64,000 bases of DNA. Source: CAYNGH01 sp964396845. Its GTDB lineage: Bacteria; Vulcanimicrobiota; JAJTBE01; CAYNGH01. The notes under the pieces are model-generated. The model searched no databases. It worked only from the letters and a program-made list of their open reading frames with translations, and was not told the origin of the DNA. Shown piece after piece: positions 1 to 8,002 of this stretch. A program made the position numbers and the translations under genes. The stretch's first letter is position 1; each line of letters begins with the position of its first letter. The stretch is from the NCBI GenBank assembly GCA_964396845.1, contig CAYNGH010000001.1:29778-93777 (forward strand), in the 5' to 3' direction.

Positions 1-990
1 CTGATCGATGGTAATCTTCTTCCTGTAAGCCTTGAGCATGTCCGGATCCCCCGATTCGATGCCTATTTGCAGCCGGGCAAGACCCGCCTCGTTGAGGGCG
101 GGGATCATCTCCGGATGCCGGGAAATCTGATCCACCCGGCCCTGGCAGAAGAAAAGAAAGTCCCGGCCCGATTCCTCCCGATATTTTTTCAGCCTCTTGG
201 CAAATTCCATGACCCGGCGGTGATCCGACACGAAGGTGTCATCGATTATGTCAAAGTAACGGCTGTTGTATTTCTCGATGTTGTGGACTATCTCATCCAT
301 CAGGTTATCAACGCTTCTGAGGCGGAACTTGAGGCCGTGGACTCCCTGAAAACAAAAGATGCAGTTGTGGGGACATCCCCGGCCCGACACCAGGTGAAAG
401 AAATCTTGAGCCCCTGCCAGATCGTAATCGGGGAAGGGCAAACTGTCCAGATCCCCGATGGGTGGAGCCGGGGGATTCTGTCGGACTCTGCCTCCCTCCC
501 GCCATATCAGGCCGGGAATATCACTCAGGGCGCCGGTGGATTCTTTTTTCCAGCGCATCAGGGCCAGCATGGCTTCCTCCCCTTCTCCCACCACCGCCAT
601 GTCAAAATCCCCGCAGTCCATTATCTCCGTTCCCAGACTGGTGGCCAGGGGGCCTCCCACGATGATTATGGTCCCGGGACTCCACCGGCGGACCTGCCGG
701 GCCAGACGGCTTACCTGTTCAATGTTATCGGAGATGGTATAAAACCCGGCAAAGACTGGTTTTGACAGGCTGAATGTTCTTCGCATATCTCCGGTGGATA
801 TCTCAAAAAGCTGATAACCCCCAAGACACCGAACATTATAGCCTTCCCGATCCAGGAGGGTCGCCATGTAAAGAAGCCCCATATTAAAATATTGATTCTT
901 TAGGTTGTAAAAAGTGGTGGGGTTCATAAAAACCACGTCCAGAGGCGGGTTTGATTTTTTCAAGCTCTTTACCCGGTCGCCGATTTTCAT
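1..990 (-). CDS. B12-binding radical SAM protein (3' end outside the window)
   Basis: The minus-strand frame is open from position 990 to the window edge, giving 330 codons without a stop, so the C-terminus is missing. The first ~150 residues look like a cobalamin-binding Rossmann domain, including an IIIVGGPLA strand and a VVGEGEEAM segment. A CxxxCxxC cluster (C206, C210, C213, local sequence GCPHNCIFC) marks the SAM-radical [4Fe-4S] site. The GIESGD motif near the edge is typical of the core barrel. I chose ATG 990 because GGAGG lies six bases upstream; an ATG five codons earlier has no such site. It follows the enolase-like gene by 67 bp and is probably cotranscribed with it. The substrate cannot be predicted; methylation or ring chemistry are both common in this family. 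Confidence 0.88.
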   Translation of the reverse strand, partial: MKIGDRVKSLKKSNPPLDVVFMNPTTFYNLKNQYFNMGLLYMATLLDREGYNVRCLGGYQLFEISTGDMRRTFSLSKPVFAGFYTISDNIEQVSRLARQVRRWSPGTIIIVGGPLATSLGTEIMDCGDFDMAVVGEGEEAMLALMRWKKESTGALSDIPGLIWREGGRVRQNPPAPPIGDLDSLPFPDYDLAGAQDFFHLVSGRGCPHNCIFCFQGVHGLKFRLRSVDNLMDEIVHNIEKYNSRYFDIIDDTFVSDHRRVMEFAKRLKKYREESGRDFLFFCQGRVDQISRHPEMIPALNEAGLARLQIGIESGDPDMLKAYRKKITIDQ

Positions 991-1057
991 CAATTCCTCC
1001 AACATTTTTTTGGACTATATTCTGTTTGCAAAGTCGATTTGCTGTTGTGACTTAATC

Positions 1058-2227
1058 TTATTTTCCCGGGGCTACTGGTTCAGGCCGATACCTGTTCACC
1101 CGGCGGAAATCGGGCTTTCCCCGGAGATATGGAAAGGACTGGATTATCATCTCACCATCCTTGATGGCAGCGACAGACCCCGTAAGGGAGCTGCTTTCCA
1201 AAAAGTCCCGATCCAACTCCCTGCCGAATCCCGGCCTGGCAAAGGTCGCATCAGAGTCCCTGCCGGAAAGCTTAAGCCCTCCCATGGATTCAACAGCCAA
1301 GGGAGCCGGTATGAACAACATTCGAGGATGGAAAAATTCCATTGCTCCCTGGAACATATGATGGAGGGCTGTTGCACCCCAGCCGGTGGAAGGTTCTCCC
1401 CGGAGGGCCAGAATGAAATCTTTGTAATTTTTCAGGAGATCACATATCCCCAAGAGGTTTGCCATGCCTCCATCCCGTCCCGGCCTGAACACAATGCCGT
1501 CAAAGGCTCGGCACGAGAGCAACTCCCGGGCCATCTCCCGGCTGGCAGAAAACCCGTCAAACAAGACGGGGCAGGAGATTCCTTCATCCCGGAGGGCTTT
1601 TTTCAGCTTTCGGGTCATGGAGAAATGATCCCGGTGAAAGGGCTGGATGACTGCAGAAGTTTTATCCAGCATATTGGCACAGCTTATCATGAACTGATCC
1701 GGGGAGTCGAAGAGGCCCCTGCCATCGATTATCACCGTATCATCAGTGCATTCCACTTCACCCCCGAGGATTTGTTCCCCGGTGGTCACAGGATAAGGCT
1801 CATCTGCCGGGGAGAATTCTTTCAGAGGCGCAAGCCACAGGTACTCACGCATCAAGGAGCAAACCGGTAGATTCAGGAACCGCCCCAAAAGATCAAAGAG
1901 GGCCGAGTCCAGGGCACATATGGCGGAACCCATCCCATGACGGAGTGACGAGGCTTCACCGGTCAGGTCAATGATATCGTCAGCGGTAAAAAAACTTCTC
2001 CCCATAATTGCCGGGGCAACCCTCCGCATCATGTCGTCGTCGGCAATCTCCCGGGTCTGGCCGGTCACGGCGGGATCCCCTGTGGGGCCTTCCCCCCAGC
2101 CTTCGATAATGTCTTCCCCTGCCCGGGCCGCCACCCGCACCATGATGTTCTCAATGATGGGTGAATCTCCGCCTGTCCCGTGGCTGAAGGAATAAACCTC
2201 CACCCTTTTTATCACAGGTCCTTGCAT
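1058..2227 (-). CDS. Divergent enolase-superfamily protein, probably lacking catalytic residues
   Basis: The N-terminal ~130 residues match the capping domain of mandelate racemase/muconate-lactonizing proteins: a GWGEG turn, then TGQT, then ALDSALFDLLGRFLNLP leading into the barrel. The barrel looks reduced. The expected KxK pair is not visible, the usual EQP and DES metal-ligand strands seem absent between VLFDGF and FDGIVFRP, and the late-barrel lysine position reads R (FRPGRDGG). At 389 residues its length is normal because of an unusual linker near residue 150. GGAGGCATAAA precedes ATG 2227. It lies behind the hpf terminator and ahead of a B12-radical SAM gene. I infer either a non-canonical activity or a non-enzymatic role. 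Family call is fairly sure, loss of catalysis less so. Confidence 0.7.
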   Translation of the reverse strand: MQGPVIKRVEVYSFSHGTGGDSPIIENIMVRVAARAGEDIIEGWGEGPTGDPAVTGQTREIADDDMMRRVAPAIMGRSFFTADDIIDLTGEASSLRHGMGSAICALDSALFDLLGRFLNLPVCSLMREYLWLAPLKEFSPADEPYPVTTGEQILGGEVECTDDTVIIDGRGLFDSPDQFMISCANMLDKTSAVIQPFHRDHFSMTRKLKKALRDEGISCPVLFDGFSASREMARELLSCRAFDGIVFRPGRDGGMANLLGICDLLKNYKDFILALRGEPSTGWGATALHHMFQGAMEFFHPRMLFIPAPLAVESMGGLKLSGRDSDATFARPGFGRELDRDFLESSSLTGSVAAIKDGEMIIQSFPYLRGKPDFRRVNRYRPEPVAPGK

Positions 2228-2295
2228 TTTATGCCTCCGGAATCGGTTTTCTTGTTTTTCTTCCCCGGCGGTTGATACTCCTTGGCAGGCGATGC

Positions 2296-2332
2296 ATAAA
2301 ATAATTAAAAGGAGCGGTGCCAGACCGCCCCT
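2296..2332 (-). terminator. Rho-independent terminator after hpf
   Basis: On the minus strand an 8-bp stem (GGGGCGGT with ACCGCTCC, one G-T pair) and a 5-base loop are followed by TTTTAATTATTTT. It starts 26 bp past the hpf stop and separates hpf from the enolase-like gene. Confidence 0.75.
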
Positions 2333-2357
2333 CTATTGGTTTTTCCTGAGTAGTTGC

Positions 2358-2927
2358 CTATCCGCCGTAGGTGGGATCGATAACGCCGAATCCATCTTTC
2401 CTGCGGTATATCACATTGATGGTATCTGTCTGGCCGTTGTTGAAAACAAAGAATGAGAAATCCAGGGCTTCCATTTCCTTGATGGCTTCTTCGATGGTCA
2501 TCATCTTGGAGTTTATCATGGGGACCCGGATCACCAGGGGTTCTTCCATGATAATGTGTTCTTCCTTGACTTCCGAATCCTCTCCCCGGGGGCTTTCCAC
2601 CTGGAAGAATTCCTCGTCCACGTGTTTTCTCGCCTTGGCGGCACGGCTCTTGTGCTTGCCTTTTTCTTTTTTAACCTGAATTTCCAGCTTGTCCAGCACC
2701 TTGTCAATGGATGTGTACATATCGTTGTTTCTCTCTTCGCCCCGCAGGACAAAGCCGTTGCCATACACGGTGACTTCCACAATGTGCCAGTTACGCTCTG
2801 TGGACATAGTGACTTCCGCAGAAATAATAGTATCCATGAACCGGACAATCTTGTCGATTCTTTTTTCCGCGTAACTCTTCAGAGCATCGGTTACCTGAAA
2901 ATTCTTGCCTTTTACAGTCAGCTGCAT
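2358..2927 (-). CDS. hpf: Ribosome hibernation promoting factor, long form
   Basis: The 189-residue protein has the two-part layout of long HPF. An N-terminal YfiA/RaiA domain (starting MQLTVKGKNFQVTDALKSY) binds the 30S decoding region, and after a charged linker (~100-130) a C-terminal domain ends in VIYRRKDGFGVIDP and mediates 100S ribosome dimerisation in known homologues. The start at 2927 is set by GGGAGGG four bases upstream; the frame stays open 17 codons further, but that extension matches nothing in the family. It sits alone between its own terminator and the TPR gene upstream. Stress or stationary-phase control is expected from the family, not visible here. Confidence 0.95.
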   Translation of the reverse strand: MQLTVKGKNFQVTDALKSYAEKRIDKIVRFMDTIISAEVTMSTERNWHIVEVTVYGNGFVLRGEERNNDMYTSIDKVLDKLEIQVKKEKGKHKSRAAKARKHVDEEFFQVESPRGEDSEVKEEHIIMEEPLVIRVPMINSKMMTIEEAIKEMEALDFSFFVFNNGQTDTINVIYRRKDGFGVIDPTYGG

Positions 2928-3021
2928 TTTACCCTCCCTGTTGTATTTTAGGAGAAATATATCAAAACCAGTTTTCAATATGGGATCATCAAATCCTGCC
3001 GGAGAGCCATATCATTCCCCA

Positions 3022-4113
3022 TCAACCAGAAACAGCGCCGATTCTCCTGCGGGCTCTTTCCAGGTCTTCCTTGAACTTTTCGTTGTCAGGGGCCATCTCG
3101 TGAGCCTTCTGGTAGTTGGAAAGGGCTTCCTGAAGATGAGTTCTGTTCTGGCTGAAGTTATACTGCTTCTCCAGGGTCAGCCCCAGATGATAATAGCCTT
3201 CCGGGTCCCTGGGGTCCACCTCGATGGAGTGACGCAGAATATTAATCGCCTCACTGTATTTCTTCAACTGGGTCAGGCTTTCTCCCAGATACACATATGC
3301 CCGGGCAAACCTTGGATCCGCTTCCACCGCCTTTGCATATTCTTCCGCCGCAGCCTGGTAATCCTCTGCCGCAAAAAGCCGTTCGCCGTTGATGAAATGG
3401 TGGATGGCCTTTTCGTTTATTCTCTGGGCTCCGGAGGTCTTCAGCCGGCCTTCATACAAATCAACAAACCTTCTGGCCACATCGTTTTCCGGGTCCACCC
3501 TCAAAAGGTCCTTGAACATTTTTTCCGCCATCTGATGGCGCCCCAGAGTGTTGTAAAGCAATCCCAGCCGGTATAGTGATGTCTTGTTACGGCTGTCGAT
3601 TTTTAATATGTCCTCATAAGTGTTCATGGCTTCCTTGTTCATTTGCAGGTGGATGAACAAATCCGCCATTTCTTCCCGAACCAGGATGTTTTTGGGTTCC
3701 TGCTGGGCGACTATATTGAGGATCTGCAGTGCAGTGTCAAAACGGCGATCCAGTATATAAGCCTTTGCCAGTTGCGCCCGCATGTCCGCAGGCTGTTTAA
3801 TGGCATATCCCACATGATCCGCAAGGCTGGCATAGAAGAATGCCACCTGGGGAATATCCCTGGGCCGACCGCTTTTCTTGGCCTCGGTTTCTGCTTCCAT
3901 AAGAATCTTCAGAAAGATTCCCCGGACATGCTCATAAAATTCCTGGTCAACAATACGGCTGTTGGCTTTGGTCACGTTGTCCCACATGGTTTCATCCACG
4001 GAACCATAGCGCCGGAGAAGCTGTTCGTGTTCAAACTGGCTGGAACCCCATGCCATGGGGCAAACCGTCAGAACAAAAGCCACCGCCAGAATAATTACTG
4101 TTGTTTTTTTCAA
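3022..4113 (-). CDS. Exported TPR-repeat protein
   Basis: The N-terminus (KK, then a ~16-residue hydrophobic stretch ending PMAWG) is a Sec signal peptide, so the protein is periplasmic or envelope-associated. From about residue 110 there are five or more TPR units, recognisable by repeated A.AY.L / Y..IL..DP / YR-LG-LY patterns and the final block around GYYHLGLTLEK. The ~100 residues before them have no clear homologue. I prefer the TTG at 4113, which has GGGAGTGATTAG upstream, over a GTG three codons earlier. TPR proteins of this kind act as assembly or binding scaffolds; the partner is unknown. The downstream neighbour is hpf and the upstream gap holds a decayed element. Confidence 0.85.
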   Translation of the reverse strand: MKKTTVIILAVAFVLTVCPMAWGSSQFEHEQLLRRYGSVDETMWDNVTKANSRIVDQEFYEHVRGIFLKILMEAETEAKKSGRPRDIPQVAFFYASLADHVGYAIKQPADMRAQLAKAYILDRRFDTALQILNIVAQQEPKNILVREEMADLFIHLQMNKEAMNTYEDILKIDSRNKTSLYRLGLLYNTLGRHQMAEKMFKDLLRVDPENDVARRFVDLYEGRLKTSGAQRINEKAIHHFINGERLFAAEDYQAAAEEYAKAVEADPRFARAYVYLGESLTQLKKYSEAINILRHSIEVDPRDPEGYYHLGLTLEKQYNFSQNRTHLQEALSNYQKAHEMAPDNEKFKEDLERARRRIGAVSG

Positions 4114-4300
4114 ACTAATCACTCCCTGTCCTGTCAGAATTGCAGTAATATTTAATCACTGGCGCAAAAGACGGAACATCTCTTCTCATGATACACTCCA
4201 ACAGTTATTCATCCCTGATACATCGAATCCTTCCTGCTCTTTTCTGTCATAATATACCACAACAGTCATCGGGGACCGCCCTGTCTAAATCACTGGAATA

Positions 4301-4561
4301 AATGGAAATGGAGTTGCTCAAAGCAAAAAGTGGATGGAAGATTTTTTAGCAAACCCAAGTATCATCGAGAAAATATCTGGCCATACAAAAAAAAGGGAAG
4401 AAGCAGTCTTCTTTTATGAAAACCTAATAGAACACACAACAAAAAAAAGTAATAACAAGAATTGCAAATGGTTGTCATTACGTGAGTTGAAGCTTATTGA
4501 AGAAGGGTCGGTGGAACCTTGTAAAGGTTCCACCGAAAACGCATAAATTGCGCAAGTCCTG
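4301..4561 (+). mobile_element. Decayed AT-rich repeated element, copy 1 (contains a 70-codon reading frame)
   Basis: This stretch is much richer in A/T than its neighbours and aligns, in inverted orientation, with 26955-27116. Shared blocks include GAACCCAA/CAAACCCAA followed by TATCATCGA-AAAATATCTG, then GTCTTCTT-TATGAAA, and both copies end in ATTGCG-AAGTCCTG. An open frame at 4334-4546 (from ATG 4334, through NPSIIEKISGH and VFFYENL) is conserved at the amino-acid level in parts of copy 2, where it is broken by stops and shifts. I therefore read it as the remnant of a coding mobile element. Copy 1 has about 95 bases not in copy 2, including a perfect hairpin. It matches no transposase family I can name. 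Confidence 0.6.
4509..4535. repeat. Perfect 12-bp inverted repeat with 3-base loop
   Basis: CGGTGGAACCTT and AAGGTTCCACCG flank GTA. It lies 33 bp past the seleno-peroxiredoxin stop on that gene's strand, so it could end that transcript, but no T-run follows on either strand. It lies in the part of element copy 1 that copy 2 lacks. Confidence 0.7.
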
Positions 4562-4568
4562 ATGGAAT

Positions 4569-5339
4569 TTAATGATCCTTCTGGGGATCCCATTCCTTCC
4601 AGACCTTTCCTGCCAGGTCCGGCCTGGGCTTGAGGGTTTTCTTTCCCGGCTCCCAGCCTGCGGGCAAAACTTCTCCGGTTTTCCGTACATGCTGGAAAGC
4701 TTTGACCTGTCGGATGGTTTCTTCGATCTTGCGTCCAACGGAGGGTGTGAGAATTTCCATGGCCTGAATTACCCCGTCGGGATCGATGATGAACCGCCCC
4801 CGGACATTAACCCCTGCCTGATCATCATAGACTCCGTAAACTCGGCCGATTTTCCCCCCTGCATCACTGAGCATGGGGTATGGAACTCCGCCGGGGATCA
4901 TCTTCGACAATTCGGTTTCCTGCCATATCTTGTGAGCAAACCGGCTGTCGGTACTCATTGACAGGACCTGAACATTGAGCTTGTCAAGTTCATTCATCTT
5001 GACGGCAACTGCCGTCAATTCCGTTGGTCAGACAAAGGTGAAGTCACCGGGATAGAAGCATAAAAGAACCCACTTTCCCCGGAAATCCGAGAGTTTCAGG
5101 TTTTTGAAACCTCCCTGGTGATATGCTCCTGCTTCGAAATCCGGAGCAACCTGGCCAATCCGGGCAACATTCTGTGTTACAGGGGCAGGATTGCTCCCTG
5201 CAGGGGTGTTCTGCTGGCTGTTAACCACCGGCCCCTTTGCACTGCTGACGCAACCGGAGTTATCGGCCCCGGCTGGCATTATCATCAATGCAATAAAAAT
5301 TACCCCAATCAGAAGAGTCAGCTTCACTGGTATCTTCAC
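4569..5339 (-). CDS. Exported selenocysteine-containing peroxiredoxin (AhpC/Prx1 type), UGA read through
   Basis: Two same-frame stretches (5031-5339 and 4569-5027) are separated only by TGA at 5028-5030. The context reads [13 protein letters not shown], which is the peroxidatic-cysteine motif of AhpC-like peroxiredoxins with the cysteine replaced by UGA, so residue 104 is selenocysteine. The full product is 256 residues. A signal peptide (hydrophobic residues ~7-21, likely cleaved after PAGA) and a ~40-residue Ser/Pro/Asn linker precede the thioredoxin fold. The C-terminal resolving-cysteine site of the family (VCP) is VLP here, so it is probably a 1-Cys-like enzyme; C30 and C94 are the only visible cysteines. 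The GTG start at 5339 follows AAAGGAGGTGA. The role would be peroxide reduction in the envelope. The electron donor is unknown. Confidence 0.9.
4999..5030 (-). promoter_or_regulatory. Bacterial SECIS element with its UGA codon
   Basis: Immediately 3' of the UGA (5028-5030) a perfect 8-bp stem, TTGACGGC with GCCGTCAA, closes on the loop AGTT. The loop begins 18 nt after the UGA and has G at its second position. Known bacterial SECIS elements place the apical loop roughly 16-37 nt after UGA and have a G in the first two loop bases, so this fits. It would recruit SelB-GTP-Sec-tRNA. Confidence 0.85.
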
Positions 5340-5524
5340 GTATCATTCACCTCCTTTCGTTATAATTTTCACATATTAATTCCCCCTGCACCGGGATAAC
5401 CCTTCACTGCATCTTGAAAGGCTGTCCCGGCGATCCCGGGAGAAGGAGAATATCAAAGCCGGGAGAAGGTTTGGGGAAATTTTAATAATCTGCCCATTTT
5501 GGGCCGGCAGAAAGGCAGTAATTC

Positions 5525-6733
5525 ATGAACAGACCCGATAAACCCCTTCGCAAGGTGGCCTTGATTTTCGGCACCAGACCCGAAGGGGTCAAGATGGCGC
5601 CGGTGGTTCTGGAGCTTCAGAAGCGGAAATGCATCACAACCCAGGTAATAGTAACCGCCCAGCACCGGGAAATGCTGGACCAGGTTTTGTCCCTCTTTGA
5701 TATAATCCCCGATAAAGACCTGGACATAATGGAACCGGGCCAGACTCTGACCAGGATCACCACAAAAGCCCTGACAGGGCTGGAAACCCTGTTCTCTGAA
5801 GATCCCCCGGACTTGGTCCTGACTCAGGGTGATACCACCACTGCCTTTACTGCATCCCTGGCGGCCTTTTATCAGAAAATCCCCGTGGGACACGTGGAAG
5901 CAGGGCTTCGAACCGATACCATATATGACCCCTTTCCAGAAGAAATGAACCGCCGGATGATTTCCACCATTGCCAGCCTCAACTTTGCCCCGACTCCCCT
6001 GTCGGTGGAAAACCTGCTCCGTTTCGGGGTTTCCCGGGACACTGTTTTTCTGACAGGAAACACCGTAATCGATGCCCTGATGCATATTGTGGAAAAGAGA
6101 GCAGATAGCGCACCCGGAGAAATCCGGAGGCTGATCCGCCCCGGTATGAGGATGCTTCTGGTGGAGGCCCACCGCCGGGAGAACCTTGGCGAACCTATGG
6201 AAAATATCTGCCGTGCTTTGCTGGGGCTGGTGGAGGATTATCCTGACACATACATTATATTCCCGGTACATCGAAACCCCAGAGTGCGGGAAACGGTTTT
6301 TTCCATCCTGAAGGATCACGACCGCATCAGTCTTTTGGAGCCGGTGGATTACCCGGCACTGGTGTATCTGATGAAGGAGTCATACATGATTCTGACCGAT
6401 TCTGGAGGGATTCAGGAAGAAGCCCCATCCCTGGCAAGACCTGTGCTGGTCATGCGTCGCACCACCGAACGTCCCGAAGGAATCGAAGCTGGAACTGCAA
6501 AACTGGCAGGGGTAAAGGAGGCTGACATATACCGCCTTGGAGGCGAACTCCTGAAGAACCCAGAAATTTACAAGGCCATGGCTAAAATGGCAAACCCCTA
6601 TGGCGACGGCAGAGCCGCAGTGCGTATCGCCGATGCCATAGAACACCATTTCCAGCTTAGATCCCAACCGATGGATCCCTTTCATCCCGATCCCTGGGAA
6701 AGGATAATCCCCACATGGGGAGATCCCGCCTGA
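5525..6733 (+). CDS. wecB: Non-hydrolysing UDP-N-acetylglucosamine 2-epimerase
   Basis: At 402 residues this has the normal length of the GT-B-fold epimerase that converts UDP-GlcNAc to UDP-ManNAc for surface polysaccharides. Recognisable blocks are FGTRPEGVKMAPV at the N-terminus, VTAQHREMLDQ, the VLTQGDTTTAF and GHVEAGLRT segments, EEMNRR, EAHRREN and the UDP-binding LTDSGGIQEEAPSL near residue 295. It is transcribed divergently from the seleno-peroxiredoxin and convergently toward the NamZ-like gene, so it appears monocistronic. No strong Shine-Dalgarno is visible (AAAGGCAG only). No other ManNAc-pathway genes are adjacent, so the target glycan is unknown. Confidence 0.93.
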   Translation: MNRPDKPLRKVALIFGTRPEGVKMAPVVLELQKRKCITTQVIVTAQHREMLDQVLSLFDIIPDKDLDIMEPGQTLTRITTKALTGLETLFSEDPPDLVLTQGDTTTAFTASLAAFYQKIPVGHVEAGLRTDTIYDPFPEEMNRRMISTIASLNFAPTPLSVENLLRFGVSRDTVFLTGNTVIDALMHIVEKRADSAPGEIRRLIRPGMRMLLVEAHRRENLGEPMENICRALLGLVEDYPDTYIIFPVHRNPRVRETVFSILKDHDRISLLEPVDYPALVYLMKESYMILTDSGGIQEEAPSLARPVLVMRRTTERPEGIEAGTAKLAGVKEADIYRLGGELLKNPEIYKAMAKMANPYGDGRAAVRIADAIEHHFQLRSQPMDPFHPDPWERIIPTWGDPA

Positions 6734-6774
6734 TTCCCGCTTTTCTGGCAGTGCATATGGGGTTTTATGCCCAT

Positions 6775-7983
6775 CTATGAATCCCGGTATAGTAGATACT
6801 TTTCTCGAAGGGGGCGGAAGGCCCGGATGTCCGATTCCATCTTTTCAGACAGAAGGGAAAGCCCAGTCTGTTTTTCCACCGCCATCCGCAGGGAATCATC
6901 TCCCCACAGGATGTCGATGGGCATCTTTTCATATTCGTATTCATAAGGAGGCTCCTTCCACCGGAAGGATTCGGGGTAAAGCTCCCCGATGGCATAGATA
7001 AGACAAGCGTAGGTTTGAACCGGCAGGAATTCATCCCGGCAGGTGACGGCAACCTGAACACCGCCACATGTAACTCCTGAGAACTTGTGAAAGGTTGGCT
7101 CGAAGCTGGCGGGCCGGAAATAAACTCCCGGCAGGGCCATGTTGTTGAGATGATCCGCCAGGCGGTATGATTCAATGAATGGAGCGCCCACCAGCTCAAA
7201 GGGCCGGGTGGTTCCCCGTCCCTCGCTGATGTTGGTGGCCTCTAACAGACAACCGCCGGGATAAACCGTTGCAGTGTCAAGGGTGGGCATGTTGGGAGAA
7301 GGCAAAACCCAGGGCAGACCGGTTTCATCAAACCAGGAGGATCGAAGCCATCCCCGGCAGGGAACCACCTGCAACCGGCAACCAATCTCTTCTTCGGTGT
7401 TGATCATGCTCAGAAGCTCTCCCATAGTCATAGCGTGGCGGATGGGAGTTTCATACAGGCCCACAAAGGATCGGAATTCCCGGCTCAGGGTGGGGCCTTC
7501 CATCATATGGCCCCCGATGGGGTTGGGCCGATCCAGCACCGTCACCGGGATGTTCTGGCCGGCGCATGCCTCGAGGCAGAGGCGGGCAGTCCAGGCAAAG
7601 GTATAATAACGGCTCCCAATGTCAGGCAAATCGATTATCAGGTGATCAATATCCCGAAGCATTTCCGGTGTGGGTTTGCGATGCTGACCATAGAGAGAAT
7701 GGGCCGGCAGTCCCAGCCGTGAATCCCGGAAGCTCTGCCATTCAATCATATTATCCTGAGTAGTCCCCCACAACCCATGCTGAGGGCCGAAGAGAGCGCA
7801 TAATTCAACCCCGGGGTGACGGCGCAACAGGTCCACGGCATGAATCATCTTCCTGTTGACTGATGCCTGATTTACCAGCAGGCCCACTCTGGCACTCCGG
7901 ATGAAATCAAAATCTTCTGCCTCCAGGATGTCAAGACCTGTCCATACTGTGTCTGTGGATGTGACGGGGGCCATTGTTTTCAT
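6775..7983 (-). CDS. DUF1343 / NamZ-like exo-beta-N-acetylmuramidase family protein
   Basis: The protein matches the DUF1343 family, whose characterised member NamZ cleaves terminal MurNAc from peptidoglycan fragments. Family signatures are GLLVNQASVNRKM near residue 36, LFGPQHGLWG, IDLPDIGSRYYTFAWT, DRPNPIGG and EGPTL. Later segments include SEGRGTTRPFELVGAPF. Length (402) is full. No signal peptide is obvious, unlike several exported homologues, so it may act in the cytosol on imported muropeptides or use an unrecognised route. AGGAGAAATGCA precedes ATG 7983. It lies 19 bp after the S41 protease gene in the same direction, probably one operon acting on the cell envelope. Confidence 0.85.
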   Translation of the reverse strand: MKTMAPVTSTDTVWTGLDILEAEDFDFIRSARVGLLVNQASVNRKMIHAVDLLRRHPGVELCALFGPQHGLWGTTQDNMIEWQSFRDSRLGLPAHSLYGQHRKPTPEMLRDIDHLIIDLPDIGSRYYTFAWTARLCLEACAGQNIPVTVLDRPNPIGGHMMEGPTLSREFRSFVGLYETPIRHAMTMGELLSMINTEEEIGCRLQVVPCRGWLRSSWFDETGLPWVLPSPNMPTLDTATVYPGGCLLEATNISEGRGTTRPFELVGAPFIESYRLADHLNNMALPGVYFRPASFEPTFHKFSGVTCGGVQVAVTCRDEFLPVQTYACLIYAIGELYPESFRWKEPPYEYEYEKMPIDILWGDDSLRMAVEKQTGLSLLSEKMESDIRAFRPLREKYLLYRDS

Positions 7984-8002
7984 TGCATTTCTCCTGCCGT
8001 TG

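Noticed and set aside
67..765. A plus-strand frame of 232 codons
   Set aside because: It lies opposite the radical SAM gene at 1-990, whose translation has the CxxxCxxC cluster and family motifs.
914..1870. A plus-strand frame of 318 codons
   Set aside because: It is antisense to the enolase-like gene and its product shows no known motif.
4509..4535. CRISPR repeat or terminator reading of the perfect inverted repeat
   Set aside because: Single copy and no T-run; classed as an inverted repeat within the decayed element.
5453..6319. A minus-strand frame of 288 codons
   Set aside because: It is antisense to wecB and is a shadow of its codon bias.
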